A stretch of DNA of 54,580 nucleotides from an uncultured Alistipes sp. (GCA_900541585.1 UQKD01000022.1:1-54580); one strand, 5' to 3'; numbered from the stretch's first letter, positions 42,714-52,090 are shown. Notes: a model not told the origin generated them from the sequence alone. Made by a program: numbers and translations.

Positions 42714-43451
42714 TTAAGCGTTCCAGATGCGCCACGAGGCTTCGGCCTGCTCCACGAACATCGTCCGCCCGTTCAGGATATGCGCCCCGCGCTGGCGGCC
42801 GTAGTCGAGAAACTGCGTCAGCGGCGGGTTGTACACCAGATCGAGCAGGTAGTGGTCCGGCGTCACATAGCCGTAGGGGATGCGCGGCGCGGCGTCGACG
42901 TTGGGGTAGGTCCCCACGGGCGATGCATTGACGATCAGGCGGCTGGCTTCCACAACCTCGCAAGGGAGGTTGTCGTAGGTGTAGTTGCCTTTCGCCGCTT
43001 CGCGCGACACCAGCGCGAAGGGGATGTCGCGTTCTGCAAGGGCGTACTGCACGGCCTGCGAAGCGCCTCCCGTGCCGAGCACGAGGGCCTGTTCGGGCTG
43101 GTCCGCACCCAGCAGTTCGTCCAGCGCGGCCCGGAGGCCGATGACATCGGTGTTGTAGCCTGCGAGATGTCCGTCCGCCGTGCGGCGGATGCAGTTGACG
43201 GCCCCGATGGCCTCGGCCTCGGGAGACACCGAATCCAGGAAGGCCATTACGTCGCGCTTGTAGGGAATCGTGACGTTCAGCCCGCAAAGATCCGGGAGAC
43301 GCTCCAGCAAGCCGGGCAGCTCTCCGATCGATCCGAGTTCGTAAAGCGAGTATTCACAGTCGTTTACCCCCTCCTTATTAAACTTTTCCGTGAAGTAGGC
43401 GGCCGACGCCGAATGCCCCAGCGGGCGGCCGATCAGTCCGAAGCGTCGCAT
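42714..43451 (-). CDS. aroE: Shikimate dehydrogenase
   Basis: AroE reduces 3-dehydroshikimate to shikimate with NADPH. The product has 245 residues, slightly shorter than the E. coli enzyme (272). Family residues: FGLIGRPLGHSASAAYF at the start (the shikimate-binding serines), LNVTIPYKRDVMAFLD with the catalytic Lys, VLGTGGASQAVQYAL, and the NASPVGTYPN motif. It lies 3 nt after the DUF368 gene. Confidence 0.95.
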   Translation of the reverse strand: MRRFGLIGRPLGHSASAAYFTEKFNKEGVNDCEYSLYELGSIGELPGLLERLPDLCGLNVTIPYKRDVMAFLDSVSPEAEAIGAVNCIRRTADGHLAGYNTDVIGLRAALDELLGADQPEQALVLGTGGASQAVQYALAERDIPFALVSREAAKGNYTYDNLPCEVVEASRLIVNASPVGTYPNVDAAPRIPYGYVTPDHYLLDLVYNPPLTQFLDYGRQRGAHILNGRTMFVEQAEASWRIWNA

Positions 43452-43454
43452 GGG

Positions 43455-44396
43455 TTACTTCTCCTCTTTTTTGACGATGAGGCGCGCCAGCAGTTCGATG
43501 CCGTAGATGGCCAGAAACCCCACGGCGCAGAGTGCGACGGCTTCGAGGAGCTGCGACGGCTGGCCGGTGAGCTGCTCGAAGGCCCCGGGGGCGACGTTGT
43601 GCTGGACGAGCGGCTGCTCGGCGCCGTGGCTGTCGAGGTAGGTCTCGACGGTCTCCTTCCACGGCCAGACCTTGTTGAGCGAGCCGACCATGAAGCCCAT
43701 CAGCACCGAGACCGTGACGTCGTGCCAGTGTTTGAGCAGCCACGACAGCAGGTGCGAGAAGGAGATGATGCCCGCCGCGGCTCCGACGACGAAGATCACG
43801 ATGACGGGAATGTTCAGGTCGCCGACGGCCTGCATGATGTACTGGTATTTGCCCAACAGCAGCAGGATGAAGGCTCCGGAGATGCCGGGCAGAATCATGG
43901 CGCAGATGGCGATGGCACCCGAAAGCATCACGAACCACCAGTCGTTGGGGGTTTCGGCGGGCGTGGCGACGGTGATCCACCAGGCCGCGGCGGCCCCGAC
44001 GACGAACGCCAGGACGGTCCGCCAGTCCCAGCGTCCGATCTGCCGGGCGACGAGCAGCGCCGAGGCGACGATCAGCCCGAAGAAGAACGACCAGATGGCG
44101 ATGGGGTGGTAGGTCAGCAGATAGGTCATCAGCCGTGCCAGCGAGAAGATCGCTATGGCGATGCCCAGCAGCACGGGCAGCAGGAAGTTGCCGTTGATAT
44201 GGCGCCAGAACTCGCCGAGGCGGAGTTTCAGCAGCAGTTTGAGCGCCGTGGCGTTGACGCTGCGGATCGAGTCGAGCAGTTCTTCGTAGATACCCGAAAT
44301 GAAAGCGATCGTACCGCCCGAGACGCCGGGAACGACGTCGGCCATACCCATGGCGCACCCTTTGAGCGCAAGTACGATGTACCGGGAAAAATTCAT
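43455..44396 (-). CDS. DUF368 membrane protein, PopT-type polyprenyl-phosphate transporter
   Basis: The product has 313 residues with about eight to ten transmembrane helices. The signature GCAMGMADVVPGVSGGTIAFISGIYEE (in parts: GMADVVPGVSGGTIA, then GIYEELL) and its second-half repeat AMILPGISGAFILLLLG are diagnostic of DUF368. Members of this family (PopT) were recently shown in Gram-positive and Vibrio species to recycle undecaprenyl phosphate across the inner membrane for wall synthesis; transfer of that role to this protein is inference. First gene of a run with aroE and a TonB-like gene. Confidence 0.9.
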   Translation of the reverse strand: MNFSRYIVLALKGCAMGMADVVPGVSGGTIAFISGIYEELLDSIRSVNATALKLLLKLRLGEFWRHINGNFLLPVLLGIAIAIFSLARLMTYLLTYHPIAIWSFFFGLIVASALLVARQIGRWDWRTVLAFVVGAAAAWWITVATPAETPNDWWFVMLSGAIAICAMILPGISGAFILLLLGKYQYIMQAVGDLNIPVIVIFVVGAAAGIISFSHLLSWLLKHWHDVTVSVLMGFMVGSLNKVWPWKETVETYLDSHGAEQPLVQHNVAPGAFEQLTGQPSQLLEAVALCAVGFLAIYGIELLARLIVKKEEK

Positions 44397-44425
44397 GGTC
44401 TGTTTGCGTTTTTTGGTTTTAAGCG

Positions 44426-44458
44426 TAAAGATACGAATAAGCCGAATACAAAAGCAAA
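44426..44458 (-). promoter_or_regulatory. Promoter of the DUF368-aroE operon
   Basis: On the minus strand TTTG (44455-44458), 21 nt, TATCTTTA (44426-44433). The predicted start is about 24 nt before the ATG at 44396. A second TATCTTTG lies further upstream, around 44498-44505. Confidence 0.6.
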
Positions 44459-44599
44459 CTTGTTTGCGATTTTGTCAGGGCGGAGTATCTTCTGCGGCGT
44501 CAAAGATAGGGGATAAAAAGCGAAAGCCCGCGCTGCAAAAATTAAGTTTTCATCAATTTTTCGGAAACCTGCCGTTTTTTCGCACCCGCCTGCGTTCTC

Positions 44600-44870
44600 C
44601 GCGGAGGGATTTCCCGCGGTCGGCACCGTTCCTTTCGGAATGCCGCGCTGCACAGGGTGCACATTCGCCCCGGACGGCTTTGCCGGACGTTTTCCCGTTC
44701 CCGGCGGCAGGCGGTTCCGGGAAGATTCCCGTACGAAAAAGCGCCTGCCGCTTCCCGGAGGCGCTCCTTTCGAAATGGCTCTCCGGGCAGAACACGCATT
44801 CGCCCCGGACAACCGCTGCCGGACGTTCTCCCGTTCCCGGGAGCTGCTACCGGAATCCCGGGCGCATTTT
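44600..44870. repeat. Degenerate tandem repeat, unit about 135 bp, two copies
   Basis: Matching blocks recur at a constant offset: CCTTTCG at 44631 and 44766, ATTCGCCCCGGAC at 44663 and 44798, TGCCGGACGTT at 44681 and 44817. The two units are well diverged between the blocks. Each ends in C/G-rich inverted repeats. Exact borders are uncertain. Confidence 0.6.
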
Positions 44871-44904
44871 GCTTCGGAACCGGCCCGGCAGCCGGTTCCG
44901 AAGC
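44871..44904 (-). terminator. Hairpin downstream of the PUR-type gene
   Basis: Perfect 13-bp stem GCTTCGGAACCGG / CCGGTTCCGAAGC with an 8-nt loop, 21 nt after the stop codon. The tract after it on the minus strand, AAAATGC, has no U run. Confidence 0.65.
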
Positions 44905-44925
44905 GGTTTCGGGACTGACCGGAGG

Positions 44926-45222
44926 CTATTCCACCGGCTCGGGGCACGCCTTGCTGCGGCGGATGAACTCGACGACCTCGTTCAGCCCGTCGGCGAATTT
45001 CGAAAAATCCTCCTTGTAGAGGAATATCTTGTGGCGGTCGTAACTCGACGTGCCGTCGGGAGCCGTGATTTTGCGGCTCTCGGTAATGGTCAGGAAATAG
45101 TCGTCGCCGCGCGTGGCCCGGACATCGAAGAAATAGGTTCGCCGGCCCGCTTTTACGGCCTTGGAAAGAATCTGGTCTCCGTAATCCTCGCCTTCGCGAC
45201 GGAAATGGGTTGGGGGTAACAT
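44926..45222 (-). CDS. DUF3276 (PUR-type nucleic-acid-binding) protein
   Basis: The product has 98 residues. It matches the Bacteroidetes/Spirochaete PUR-domain family (DUF3276): a core of YFFDVRATRGDDYFLTITES, then HKIFLYKEDFSKFADGLNEVVEFI. PUR repeats bind single-stranded DNA or RNA in characterised members. Role in this organism unknown. It is monocistronic with a good promoter at 45273-45304 and a strong hairpin downstream. The start at 45222 is the only ATG that leaves the PUR core complete. Confidence 0.85.
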   Translation of the reverse strand: MLPPTHFRREGEDYGDQILSKAVKAGRRTYFFDVRATRGDDYFLTITESRKITAPDGTSSYDRHKIFLYKEDFSKFADGLNEVVEFIRRSKACPEPVE

Positions 45223-45272
45223 GGGTTTCGTTTTTGGGTTGGTTTCAACTTTTCAGTGCGCGCTCGTACTTA

Positions 45273-45304
45273 CGAATATACGCAGAAAAAAGCGAATTTC
45301 CAAA
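45273..45304 (-). promoter_or_regulatory. Promoter of the PUR-type gene
   Basis: On the minus strand TTTG (45301-45304), 20 nt, TATATTCG (45273-45280); one mismatch in the -7 element. It gives a leader of about 45 nt. Confidence 0.5.
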
Positions 45305-45321
45305 AACTTGCAGGGCTATTT

Positions 45322-46893
45322 TTACGGTTCCAGAACCGGCTGGCCCGACTTGTCCCAGTCTTCGAGAATCGCCACGGCCCGGGCGTAGGCGGGGCTTGCG
45401 GCGGGGTTGATGACCTGGAAATAGGCTCCCGTGCCGAACAGCCGCTGCGCCGCGAGGGCTTTGAGCTGCATGCGCATCAGGGGTTCGGAGACGGCGAATC
45501 CTTCGGCGTCGAACTTCACGCCGCGCGTCTCTCCGAGCGCCGTGAGCCTTTCGAGAACCTCGTCCGAGGGGGTATACCCGGCGTCGAAGGCCTCGAACGA
45601 AGCGTAGCGGCGCGAAAGGCTGTCGCGCGAGCCGTCGAGCCAGTCGCCCACGAAATCGGCCACGATGCCGCGGCGGATCAGTTCGCCGTAGTAGTTCGAG
45701 AAGCCCGCCGTATCGGCCTCGACGAGGATGTCGGGGCGGATGCCTCCGCCGCCGTAGACCGTGCGCCCGGTGCGGAGCGTGCGGTAGGCCGGGGCCGCCG
45801 CGTCGAGCGAGTCGCGCGCGGCATCGTCATAACGGCGCAGGTGGTCGAGGTAGTACTCGCGGCGCTTTCCCTTCTCGTAGGGACGCTGGATAACGCGGCC
45901 CGAAGGGGTGTGGTAGCGGGCCACGGTGATGCGCACGGCCGAACCGTCGGGCAGTCCGATCTGCCGCTGCACGAGTCCCTTGCCGAAGCTCGGACGGCCT
46001 ACGACCACGCCGCGGTCCCAGTCCTGCACGGCCCCTGCGACGATCTCCGAGGCCGAGGCCGACGATTCGTCGATCAGCACCACGAGACGCCCCTTGAGGT
46101 CCTCGCCGTTCGTCTGGGCGCGGAACGACGACGCCGGAACGGCACGTCCCTCGGTCGAGACGATCACCGCACCGCGCGGCAGGAAGAACCCCGCCATTCC
46201 GATCGCCTGCTCCAGCAGGCCGCCGCCGTTGCCCCGCAGGTCGAGGATCAGCCCCTCGGGCCGTCCCAGCTTGCGGTAGGCCTCGGTGAATTCCTCCATC
46301 GTGGTGCGGCCGAAGCGGTTGACCTTGATGTAGCCGATGCCGTCGCCGGCCAGGTAGGAGGCATCGACGGTGTTCAGGGGAATTTTGTCGCGGACAATCA
46401 CGAAACGGAGTCGTCCGGGCGTGCCGTGGCGCACGACGTCGATCCCGACTTTCGTGCCGGTCTTGCCCCGCAGGTATTTGGGAACGTCCGTGCGGCTCAT
46501 CCCCACGGCGTCGAGCGTATCGATACGCACGATGCGGTCGTTGGCCCTGACGCCGACCCGCTCGGCGGGTCCTCCGGCGATGGTGTTCACCACGATCACC
46601 GTGTCGCGCAAGACGTTGAACTCCACGCCGATGCCGCTGAATTCCCCGTCGAAACTCTCCTGCACGCCCTTCATCTCCTCCGAGCCGATGTAGGCCGAAT
46701 GGGGGTCCAGCTCTTCGAGCATGCCCGTGATGGCGCCCTCGACGACGGGTTTCATCTCCACCTCGTCGACGTAAAGCCCCGAAAGGTAGCGGAAAACCTG
46801 CGCGAGTTTCTGGAACTGGCGCGCATCGTCCTCGGTCTGCGCCGCGAGGGGCAGGACGGAGAGGACAGCGAGTATGACGAACAATCGGCGCAT
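45322..46893 (-). CDS. S41 family C-terminal-processing peptidase
   Basis: The product has 523 residues with a signal peptide (MRRLFVILAVLSVLPLAAQ). A PDZ domain is at about 75-165 (GIGVEFNVLRDTVIVVNTI), followed by the S41 core: LILDLRGNGGGLLEQAI, the catalytic Ser278 in LIDESSASASEIV and Lys305 in PSFGKGLVQ. This is a periplasmic Tsp/CtpA-type protease that cuts proteins at their C-termini. The extra C-terminal 130 residues are shared with Bacteroidetes members. It lies 104 nt downstream of hisS on the same strand, with a small hairpin between. Confidence 0.93.
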   Translation of the reverse strand: MRRLFVILAVLSVLPLAAQTEDDARQFQKLAQVFRYLSGLYVDEVEMKPVVEGAITGMLEELDPHSAYIGSEEMKGVQESFDGEFSGIGVEFNVLRDTVIVVNTIAGGPAERVGVRANDRIVRIDTLDAVGMSRTDVPKYLRGKTGTKVGIDVVRHGTPGRLRFVIVRDKIPLNTVDASYLAGDGIGYIKVNRFGRTTMEEFTEAYRKLGRPEGLILDLRGNGGGLLEQAIGMAGFFLPRGAVIVSTEGRAVPASSFRAQTNGEDLKGRLVVLIDESSASASEIVAGAVQDWDRGVVVGRPSFGKGLVQRQIGLPDGSAVRITVARYHTPSGRVIQRPYEKGKRREYYLDHLRRYDDAARDSLDAAAPAYRTLRTGRTVYGGGGIRPDILVEADTAGFSNYYGELIRRGIVADFVGDWLDGSRDSLSRRYASFEAFDAGYTPSDEVLERLTALGETRGVKFDAEGFAVSEPLMRMQLKALAAQRLFGTGAYFQVINPAASPAYARAVAILEDWDKSGQPVLEP

Positions 46894-46925
46894 GGCGTAA
46901 CAATCTTTAAATAAACAGTTTCAAT

Positions 46926-46940
46926 CCGGCAGCGTGCCGG
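46926..46940. terminator. Small hairpin between hisS and the S41 protease gene
   Basis: CCGGC-AGCGT-GCCGG followed by TTTTC on the plus strand. On the minus strand it lies after the hisS stop but lacks a U tract directly behind it. Weak call. Confidence 0.3.
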
Positions 46941-46997
46941 TTTTCGTATCGCCCGGCGGCAAGACGGCGGGGTCGCGGGGCGAGCGGAAAAGTCCCG

Positions 46998-48341
46998 TCA
47001 GCAGACAGCCTCGGCCAATTCGGCGAACGCCACCTGCCTCTGTTCGCCCGTGCGCATGTCCTTGACGGTTGCGGCCCCGGTCTCCAGCTCCTGCGACCCC
47101 ACGATCACCACGCAGGGGATGCCGCGGCGGTTGGCGTATTCCATCTGTTTCTTCATCTTCCCTGCCTCGGGGTAGATTTCGGCGGCGATGTCGCGTCCGC
47201 GCAGCTGCCGCAGCAGCGGCAGCACGGCGGCCTCCTCCTCGGCCCCGAGGTTCACGAACAGCACGCGGGTCGAGCTGTTGACCTCCTCGGGAAAGAGCGA
47301 AAGTCCCGTCATCACGTCGTAGATGCGGTCCGCGCCGAACGAAATGCCCACGCCCGACATATTGGGCATGCCGAAGATGCCCGTCAGGTCGTCGTAACGC
47401 CCGCCGCCGCAGATCGAACCGATGGCGAAATCGAGCGCCTTGACCTCGAAGATCGCTCCCGTGTAGTAGTTCAAACCGCGTGCCAGCGAGAGGTCCAGCT
47501 CCACCTCGAGGCCGATGCCCAGCCGGTCGACATAGCCGAAGACGGTCTCCATCTCCGCGATGCCCTTCATGCCCGTTTCCGAGGCCGAAAGCACCTCTTT
47601 CAGCCGATTGATCTTCTGCGCATTGCCGCCGCTCAATTCAAGTATCGGTTGAAGCTTGTCGACAGCCTCCTGCCCCAAGCCGCGCTCCATCAGTTCGGCC
47701 TTCACGTTGTCCAGTCCGATCTTTTCCAGCTTGTCGATGGCGACGGTGATGTCCATCATCTTGTCGGCGTGGCCGATGGCCTCGGCGATGCCGAACAGGA
47801 TCTTGCGGTTGTTCATCTTCAGCGCCACGCGGATGCCCAGGGCCTTGAAGACCCGCTCGACGATCTCGACCAGTTCGACCTCGCACAGCAGCGAGCGCGT
47901 GCCGATCACGTCGACGTCGCACTGGTAGAATTCGCGGTAACGGCCCTTTTGCGGTCGGTCGGCGCGCCATACGGGCTGAATCTGGTAGCGCTTGAAGGGG
48001 AACGTCAGTTCGCCCTGGTGCTGCACGACGTAGCGCGCGAAGGGAACCGTCAGGTCGTAACGCAGTCCCTTTTCGCAGATTTTCGAGGCATTGCGCACCT
48101 CCTCGTCCGAAAGTCCCGCGGCGTAGTCGCCCGAATTGAGAATCTTGAACAGGAGTTTGTCGCCCTCGTCGCCGTATTTGCCCAGCAGGGTCGAGAGGTT
48201 CTCCATCGAGGGGGTTTCCAGCGGCGCGAATCCGTAGGAGCGGAACACCCGGCGGATCGTGTCGAAAATATACTGGCGGCGCATCATCTCCGCGGGGGAG
48301 AAGTCGCGCGTGCCCTTGGGAATCGAAGGTTTCTGTGCCAT
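46998..48341 (-). CDS. hisS: Histidyl-tRNA synthetase
   Basis: HisS charges tRNA-His. The product has 447 residues, class II synthetase. Motif 1 region is near the start ([19 protein letters not shown]), the histidine-specific motifs are [13 protein letters not shown], and [13 protein letters not shown]; motif 3 is [15 protein letters not shown]. The anticodon-binding domain ends the protein ([19 protein letters not shown] in part). The ATG at 48341 is chosen because the family starts at [11 protein letters not shown]; upstream codons cross a hairpin. It follows ettA by 137 nt. Confidence 0.97.
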   Translation of the reverse strand: MAQKPSIPKGTRDFSPAEMMRRQYIFDTIRRVFRSYGFAPLETPSMENLSTLLGKYGDEGDKLLFKILNSGDYAAGLSDEEVRNASKICEKGLRYDLTVPFARYVVQHQGELTFPFKRYQIQPVWRADRPQKGRYREFYQCDVDVIGTRSLLCEVELVEIVERVFKALGIRVALKMNNRKILFGIAEAIGHADKMMDITVAIDKLEKIGLDNVKAELMERGLGQEAVDKLQPILELSGGNAQKINRLKEVLSASETGMKGIAEMETVFGYVDRLGIGLEVELDLSLARGLNYYTGAIFEVKALDFAIGSICGGGRYDDLTGIFGMPNMSGVGISFGADRIYDVMTGLSLFPEEVNSSTRVLFVNLGAEEEAAVLPLLRQLRGRDIAAEIYPEAGKMKKQMEYANRRGIPCVVIVGSQELETGAATVKDMRTGEQRQVAFAELAEAVC

Positions 48342-48380
48342 ATTTGACTGTTTTTTACCGTCCGGCTCCTGTCTCGGAAG

Positions 48381-48400
48381 TCCCCGCCGAGGCGGGGGAG
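48381..48400. repeat. GC hairpin in the ettA-hisS gap
   Basis: CCCCGCC-GA-GGCGGGG, a perfect 7-bp stem with a 2-nt loop. It resembles repeat R4 at 28961 (same AGTCCCC lead-in and GA loop) but lacks the TTTAGG tail. It may act as a transcription end or stability element for the ettA message. Confidence 0.45.
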
Positions 48401-48478
48401 GGCTTGCATACACGACCGGAGGCCGTGACTGCGCCCGTCGGAATTGCGGGACGGCGATATTCGTTAATCGGTTTCGGG

Positions 48479-50152
48479 TTATGCCATCAGTTTCTTATAA
48501 CGCACGCGGTGGGGCTGCGTGTCGCCGCCCTGCGCCTTCTTCCAGGCCTCGTATTCCGAGTAGGAGCCTTCGTAGAAGACCACCTTCGAGTCGCCCTCGA
48601 ACGAGAGGATGTGCGTGGCGATACGGTCGAGGAACCAGCGGTCGTGGGAGATCACCACGGCGCATCCGGCGAAGTTTTCCAGACCCTCCTCCAGGGCGCG
48701 CAGCGTGTTGACGTCGATGTCGTTGGTCGGCTCGTCCAGCAGCAGCACGTTGCCCTCCTCCTTCAGCGCGAGGGCCAGGTGCAGGCGGTTGCGCTCGCCG
48801 CCCGAGAGCATGCCGCACTTCTTCTCCTGGTCGGCGCCCGAGAAGTTGAAACGGGCGACGTAGGCACGGGCATTGACCTGCCGGTTGCCCAGCGTCATCA
48901 GGTCCAGACCGCCCGAGATCACCTCGAAGACCGTCTTTTCGGGATCGATCGACTTGTGCTGCTGGTCCACGTAGGCCAGCTTCACCGTGGGTCCCACGCG
49001 GAACGAGCCGCTGGTGGGTTCCTCGAGTCCCATGATCATCCGGAAAAGGGTGGTCTTGCCCGTACCGTTCGCACCGATCACGCCCACGATGCCCGCAGGG
49101 GGCAGCGAGAACTCCAGCCCCTCGTACAGCACGCGGTCGCCGAAGGCTTTCGAGACCTCGTGCGCCTCGATCACCACGTCGCCCAGACGCGGGCCGTTGG
49201 GGATGAAGATTTCCAACTTCTCTTCCTTCTGCTTCGCGTCCTCGTTCATCATCCTGTCGTAGGCCGACAGACGGGCCTTCGACTTGGCGTGACGGCCCGA
49301 GGGCGACATGCGCACCCACTCCAGCTCGCGTTCGAGGGTCTTGCGGCGCTTCGACTCCTGCTTCTCCTCCATGGCCATGCGCGTGGTCTTCTGGTCGAGC
49401 CAGCCCGAGTAGTTGCCCTTCCACGGAATGCCCTCGCCGCGGTCGAGTTCGAGAATCCACCCGGCGACGTTGTCCAGAAAATAACGGTCGTGGGTCACGG
49501 CGATCACCGTGCCCTTGTATTGCTGCAAATGCTGCTCCAGCCAGTCGATCGACTCGGCGTCGAGGTGGTTCGTAGGCTCGTCGAGCAGCAGCACGTCGGG
49601 CTGCTGCAACAGCAGGCGGCACAGAGCCACGCGGCGGCGCTCGCCGCCCGAGAGGTGCTTCACCGGTTCGTCGGGGTCGGGACACCGCAGGGCGTCCATC
49701 GCTCTCTCCAGCACGCTGTCCAGTTCCCAGCCGTTGCACTGGTCGATCTTCTCGTACAGCTCTCCCTGGCGCTCGATCAGCCCGGCCATCGTGTCGTCGT
49801 CCATCGGTTCGCACAGCTTTTCGTTGATCTGCTCGTACTCCTTCAACAGCGCCACGGTCGTCGCGCAGCCCTCCTCGACGATCTCGCGGACCGTCTTCGC
49901 GTCGTCGAGCCTGGGTTCCTGTTCGAGGTAACCCACCGTGTAACCCGGCGAGAAGACCACTTCGCCGTCGAAATTCTTGTCGATTCCGGCGATGATCTTC
50001 ATCAGGGTCGACTTACCCGAGCCGTTCAGGCCGATGATGCCGATCTTGGCGCCGTAGAAAAACGAGAGGTAGATGTTGTTGAGCACCCGTTTCTGGTTGG
50101 TGAAGGTCTTGCTTACGCCGACCATCGAAAAGATGATTTTTTCGTCTGCCAT
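48479..50152 (-). CDS. ettA: Energy-dependent translational throttle protein EttA (ABC-F)
   Basis: EttA binds the ribosomal E site and gates the first elongation step according to ADP/ATP. The product has 557 residues, as in E. coli (555). Domain 1: [28 protein letters not shown] and [14 protein letters not shown]. The arm and P-site-interacting linker follow ([15 protein letters not shown]). Domain 2: [28 protein letters not shown] and [12 protein letters not shown]. Both domains keep their H-loops, in contrast to the other ABC-F protein in this window. The start at 50152 ([15 protein letters not shown]) matches the family. Confidence 0.95.
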   Translation of the reverse strand: MADEKIIFSMVGVSKTFTNQKRVLNNIYLSFFYGAKIGIIGLNGSGKSTLMKIIAGIDKNFDGEVVFSPGYTVGYLEQEPRLDDAKTVREIVEEGCATTVALLKEYEQINEKLCEPMDDDTMAGLIERQGELYEKIDQCNGWELDSVLERAMDALRCPDPDEPVKHLSGGERRRVALCRLLLQQPDVLLLDEPTNHLDAESIDWLEQHLQQYKGTVIAVTHDRYFLDNVAGWILELDRGEGIPWKGNYSGWLDQKTTRMAMEEKQESKRRKTLERELEWVRMSPSGRHAKSKARLSAYDRMMNEDAKQKEEKLEIFIPNGPRLGDVVIEAHEVSKAFGDRVLYEGLEFSLPPAGIVGVIGANGTGKTTLFRMIMGLEEPTSGSFRVGPTVKLAYVDQQHKSIDPEKTVFEVISGGLDLMTLGNRQVNARAYVARFNFSGADQEKKCGMLSGGERNRLHLALALKEEGNVLLLDEPTNDIDVNTLRALEEGLENFAGCAVVISHDRWFLDRIATHILSFEGDSKVVFYEGSYSEYEAWKKAQGGDTQPHRVRYKKLMA

Positions 50153-50188
50153 ATCTTGTGTTTGAATTGTCCGAAAAAAGGATTCTTG

Positions 50189-50196
50189 CAAAGATA
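50189..50196 (-). promoter_or_regulatory. Promoter -7 element of ettA
   Basis: The minus strand reads TATCTTTG, 36 nt before the start codon. No clear -33 match. Confidence 0.5.
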
Positions 50197-50269
50197 CGGA
50201 GAAAATCCGGAATTTTAAGTCTCCGGGGTCCGAATATTTGCACCTCCGCACATGCCGCGGAAATAAAAA

Positions 50270-50295
50270 AGCCCCGTCTCTTCGGAGACGGGGCT
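50270..50295 (-). terminator. Intrinsic terminator of rubrerythrin gene
   Basis: Perfect 11-bp stem AGCCCCGTCTC / GAGACGGGGCT around a 4-nt loop. On the minus strand it is followed by a T-rich tract (TTTTTATTT), 22 nt after the stop codon. Confidence 0.92.
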
Positions 50296-50317
50296 CGTAT
50301 GCGGGCCGCAAGGCGGA

Positions 50318-50896
50318 CTAATAGTTCTCCTTCTTCGGCTCGAAATAGGCCTGCGGGTGCTTGCATGCGGGGCACAGCAGCGGAGCCTGCTCGGCCTCGA
50401 TGACGAAGCCGCAGTTGCGGCACTGCCACCAGATCTTGCCGTCGCGCTTGAAGAAGTTGCCGTCCGTAAGGCGGCTCAACAGCTTCAGGTAGCGCTTTTC
50501 GTGCTCGGCCTCCACCGTCGAGATCATCTTGAACGCCGTGGCGATCTCCGTGAATCCCTCCTCCTCGGCCACCTTGCCGAATTCGCGGTACAGCACGTCC
50601 CACTCCTCGTTCTCGCCCTTGGCGGCAGCCAGCAGGTTCTCGGCCGTCGTGCCGATGGGTCCGGTGGGGTAGCTGGCCGTGATCTCCACGTCGCCGCCCT
50701 CGAGGAACTTGAAGAAACGCTCGGCGTGCTCCTTCTCCTGCTCTGCGGTCTCGGCGAAAACGCCTGCGATCTGTTCGTAACCCTCCTTCTTGGCCTTGCT
50801 GGCGAAGAATACGTAGCGGCTGCGGGCCTGGCTCTCGCCGGCGAATGCCTTCAGCAGGTTCTGTTCGGTACGCGTACCTTTGATGCTCTTTTCCAT
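50318..50896 (-). CDS. rbr: Rubrerythrin
   Basis: Rubrerythrin is a non-haem diiron peroxidase that protects anaerobes from hydrogen peroxide. The product has 192 residues. The four-helix ferritin-like part carries iron ligands in AFAGESQARSRY, FAETAEQEKEHAERF and FKMISTVEAEHEKRY. A C-terminal rubredoxin-like domain holds two cysteine pairs, CRNCG and CPAC. The start at 50896 fits the family; upstream residues are not related. Its promoter at 50934-50966 and strong terminator make it a single-gene unit. Confidence 0.96.
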   Translation of the reverse strand: MEKSIKGTRTEQNLLKAFAGESQARSRYVFFASKAKKEGYEQIAGVFAETAEQEKEHAERFFKFLEGGDVEITASYPTGPIGTTAENLLAAAKGENEEWDVLYREFGKVAEEEGFTEIATAFKMISTVEAEHEKRYLKLLSRLTDGNFFKRDGKIWWQCRNCGFVIEAEQAPLLCPACKHPQAYFEPKKENY

Positions 50897-50933
50897 AATG
50901 TCGTATTGTTTAATGTGTGCTTTCTTGCTGTTA

Positions 50934-50966
50934 CAAAGATAACAATTTCCGGAAACAATCTCCAAA
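50934..50966 (-). promoter_or_regulatory. Promoter of the rubrerythrin gene
   Basis: On the minus strand TTTG (50963-50966), 21 nt, TATCTTTG (50934-50941). Predicted leader of about 32 nt. Confidence 0.65.
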
Positions 50967-51006
50967 AAATCCCCATCGTTTCTTTCTATGGGACTATTCG
51001 GTTTAC

Positions 51007-52089
51007 CTATAGGCCGTTTCCCGCCAGCGCGTCGAGGTCGGCGCGGAAAATCCCGTAGGCCGCGGGCAGCGCCATCGTGTCGGCGGCCTCGGGCGTCAGG
51101 ATGCGGTAGCCCGGCAGGCCGACCCACACGGGCGTCGTTTCGAGCCGGTAGGTCATCCGCCCCTCGGGATGCCGGACGGCCTCCACCGTGGCCACCAGCC
51201 CGCCGTCGGTGTAACGGCGGCGCTGGCCCGAGACGAGGTTGCCCAGCGAGTAGAGCACCACGTGCGACGAATCGGCCACCCAGGGCTGAATCACGTGCGG
51301 ATGGCTCCCGACCACCACATCGGTTCCGTGACGGCGCAAAAATGCGGCCAAACTCCGCTGCGCGGCGTTCTCGCGCCGCTGGTATTCGTCGCCCCAATGG
51401 ACGCACGCGACGATGAAATCGACCCCCGAGGCGCGTGCCGCCGCCAGATCAGCGGCCATGCGCACCGTGTCGATCAGGTTCACCACCGTGCCCTCGGGAA
51501 CGGGCATGCCGTTGGTCCCGTAGGTGTAATTGACGATCGCCAGCCGTATGCCGCAATGCGTGAGGTAAAGCGGGTTATTCTTCTTGTAATCAGCGCTGTC
51601 CGCAAACACGCCCGTGTGGCGTATCCCGCAGCGGTCCAGCTCTTCGACACTCGTGCGGATGCCTTCGGCGCCGTTGTCGCAGCAATGGTTGTTGGCCAGC
51701 ACGGCGACATCCACGCCTGCGTCGCGCAGGGCGTCGGCCAGCGCCGCGGGCGACCGGAAAAGCGGGTAACCCGTATAGCGGCTGCGGCGCGTGAGAGTGG
51801 TTTCGAGGTTCACCACGGCCAGGTCGGCGGCCCTGATACGGGGCGCGAGCGCCCGGAAAACGGGTTCGTAGTCGAACCCGTCGCCGCGGCGCACGGCGTT
51901 GACCTGCGGCATGTGCTGCATCACGTCGCCGCCGAAAAACAACCGCATCCGCCGGGGCGGCGGCACGGGTCCCGGTCCCGACCAGCCGGCAGGCAGCGGG
52001 GGCGTGACGGGCGCAGGGCCTCCCGCGGGCGTGCAGCACACGGCGGCGAAGGTCAGCGCCGTCAGCAGGCATATCCGGCGTACGCGCAT
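51007..52089 (-). CDS. CapA family protein (poly-gamma-glutamate synthesis-like metallophosphatase fold)
   Basis: The product has 360 residues. The N-terminus (MRVRRICLLTALTFAAVCC) looks like a signal sequence, perhaps of a lipoprotein with an imperfect lipobox. The CapA (PF09587) core shows RLFFGGDVMQHMPQV, LAVVNLETTLTRR, VLANNHCCDNGAEGI, CVHWGDEYQ and VVGSHPHVIQPW. CapA takes part in polyglutamate capsule export in Bacillus, but most members outside have unknown roles; no capB or capC genes are present. Last gene of a three-gene operon, 1 nt after DUF4491. Confidence 0.88.
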   Translation of the reverse strand: MRVRRICLLTALTFAAVCCTPAGGPAPVTPPLPAGWSGPGPVPPPRRMRLFFGGDVMQHMPQVNAVRRGDGFDYEPVFRALAPRIRAADLAVVNLETTLTRRSRYTGYPLFRSPAALADALRDAGVDVAVLANNHCCDNGAEGIRTSVEELDRCGIRHTGVFADSADYKKNNPLYLTHCGIRLAIVNYTYGTNGMPVPEGTVVNLIDTVRMAADLAAARASGVDFIVACVHWGDEYQRRENAAQRSLAAFLRRHGTDVVVGSHPHVIQPWVADSSHVVLYSLGNLVSGQRRRYTDGGLVATVEAVRHPEGRMTYRLETTPVWVGLPGYRILTPEAADTMALPAAYGIFRADLDALAGNGL

Positions 52090-52090
52090 G

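Larger units (their letters stand above)
44397..44925. other. 529-nt gap holding a degenerate tandem repeat
   Basis: After the DUF368 promoter this gap has no gene that I believe. It contains two degenerate units spaced by about 135 bp (see 44600-44870) and a strong hairpin at 44871-44904. Several frames are open on both strands because of GC-rich repeats; their products are arginine-rich and internally repeated, which argues against coding. Confidence 0.6.

Noticed and set aside
44393..44947. Frame of 184 codons on the minus strand in the gap before the DUF368 gene
   Set aside because: Built from the degenerate tandem repeat, with internally repeated Arg- and Pro-rich segments; several other frames are open at the same place and it overlaps two real genes.
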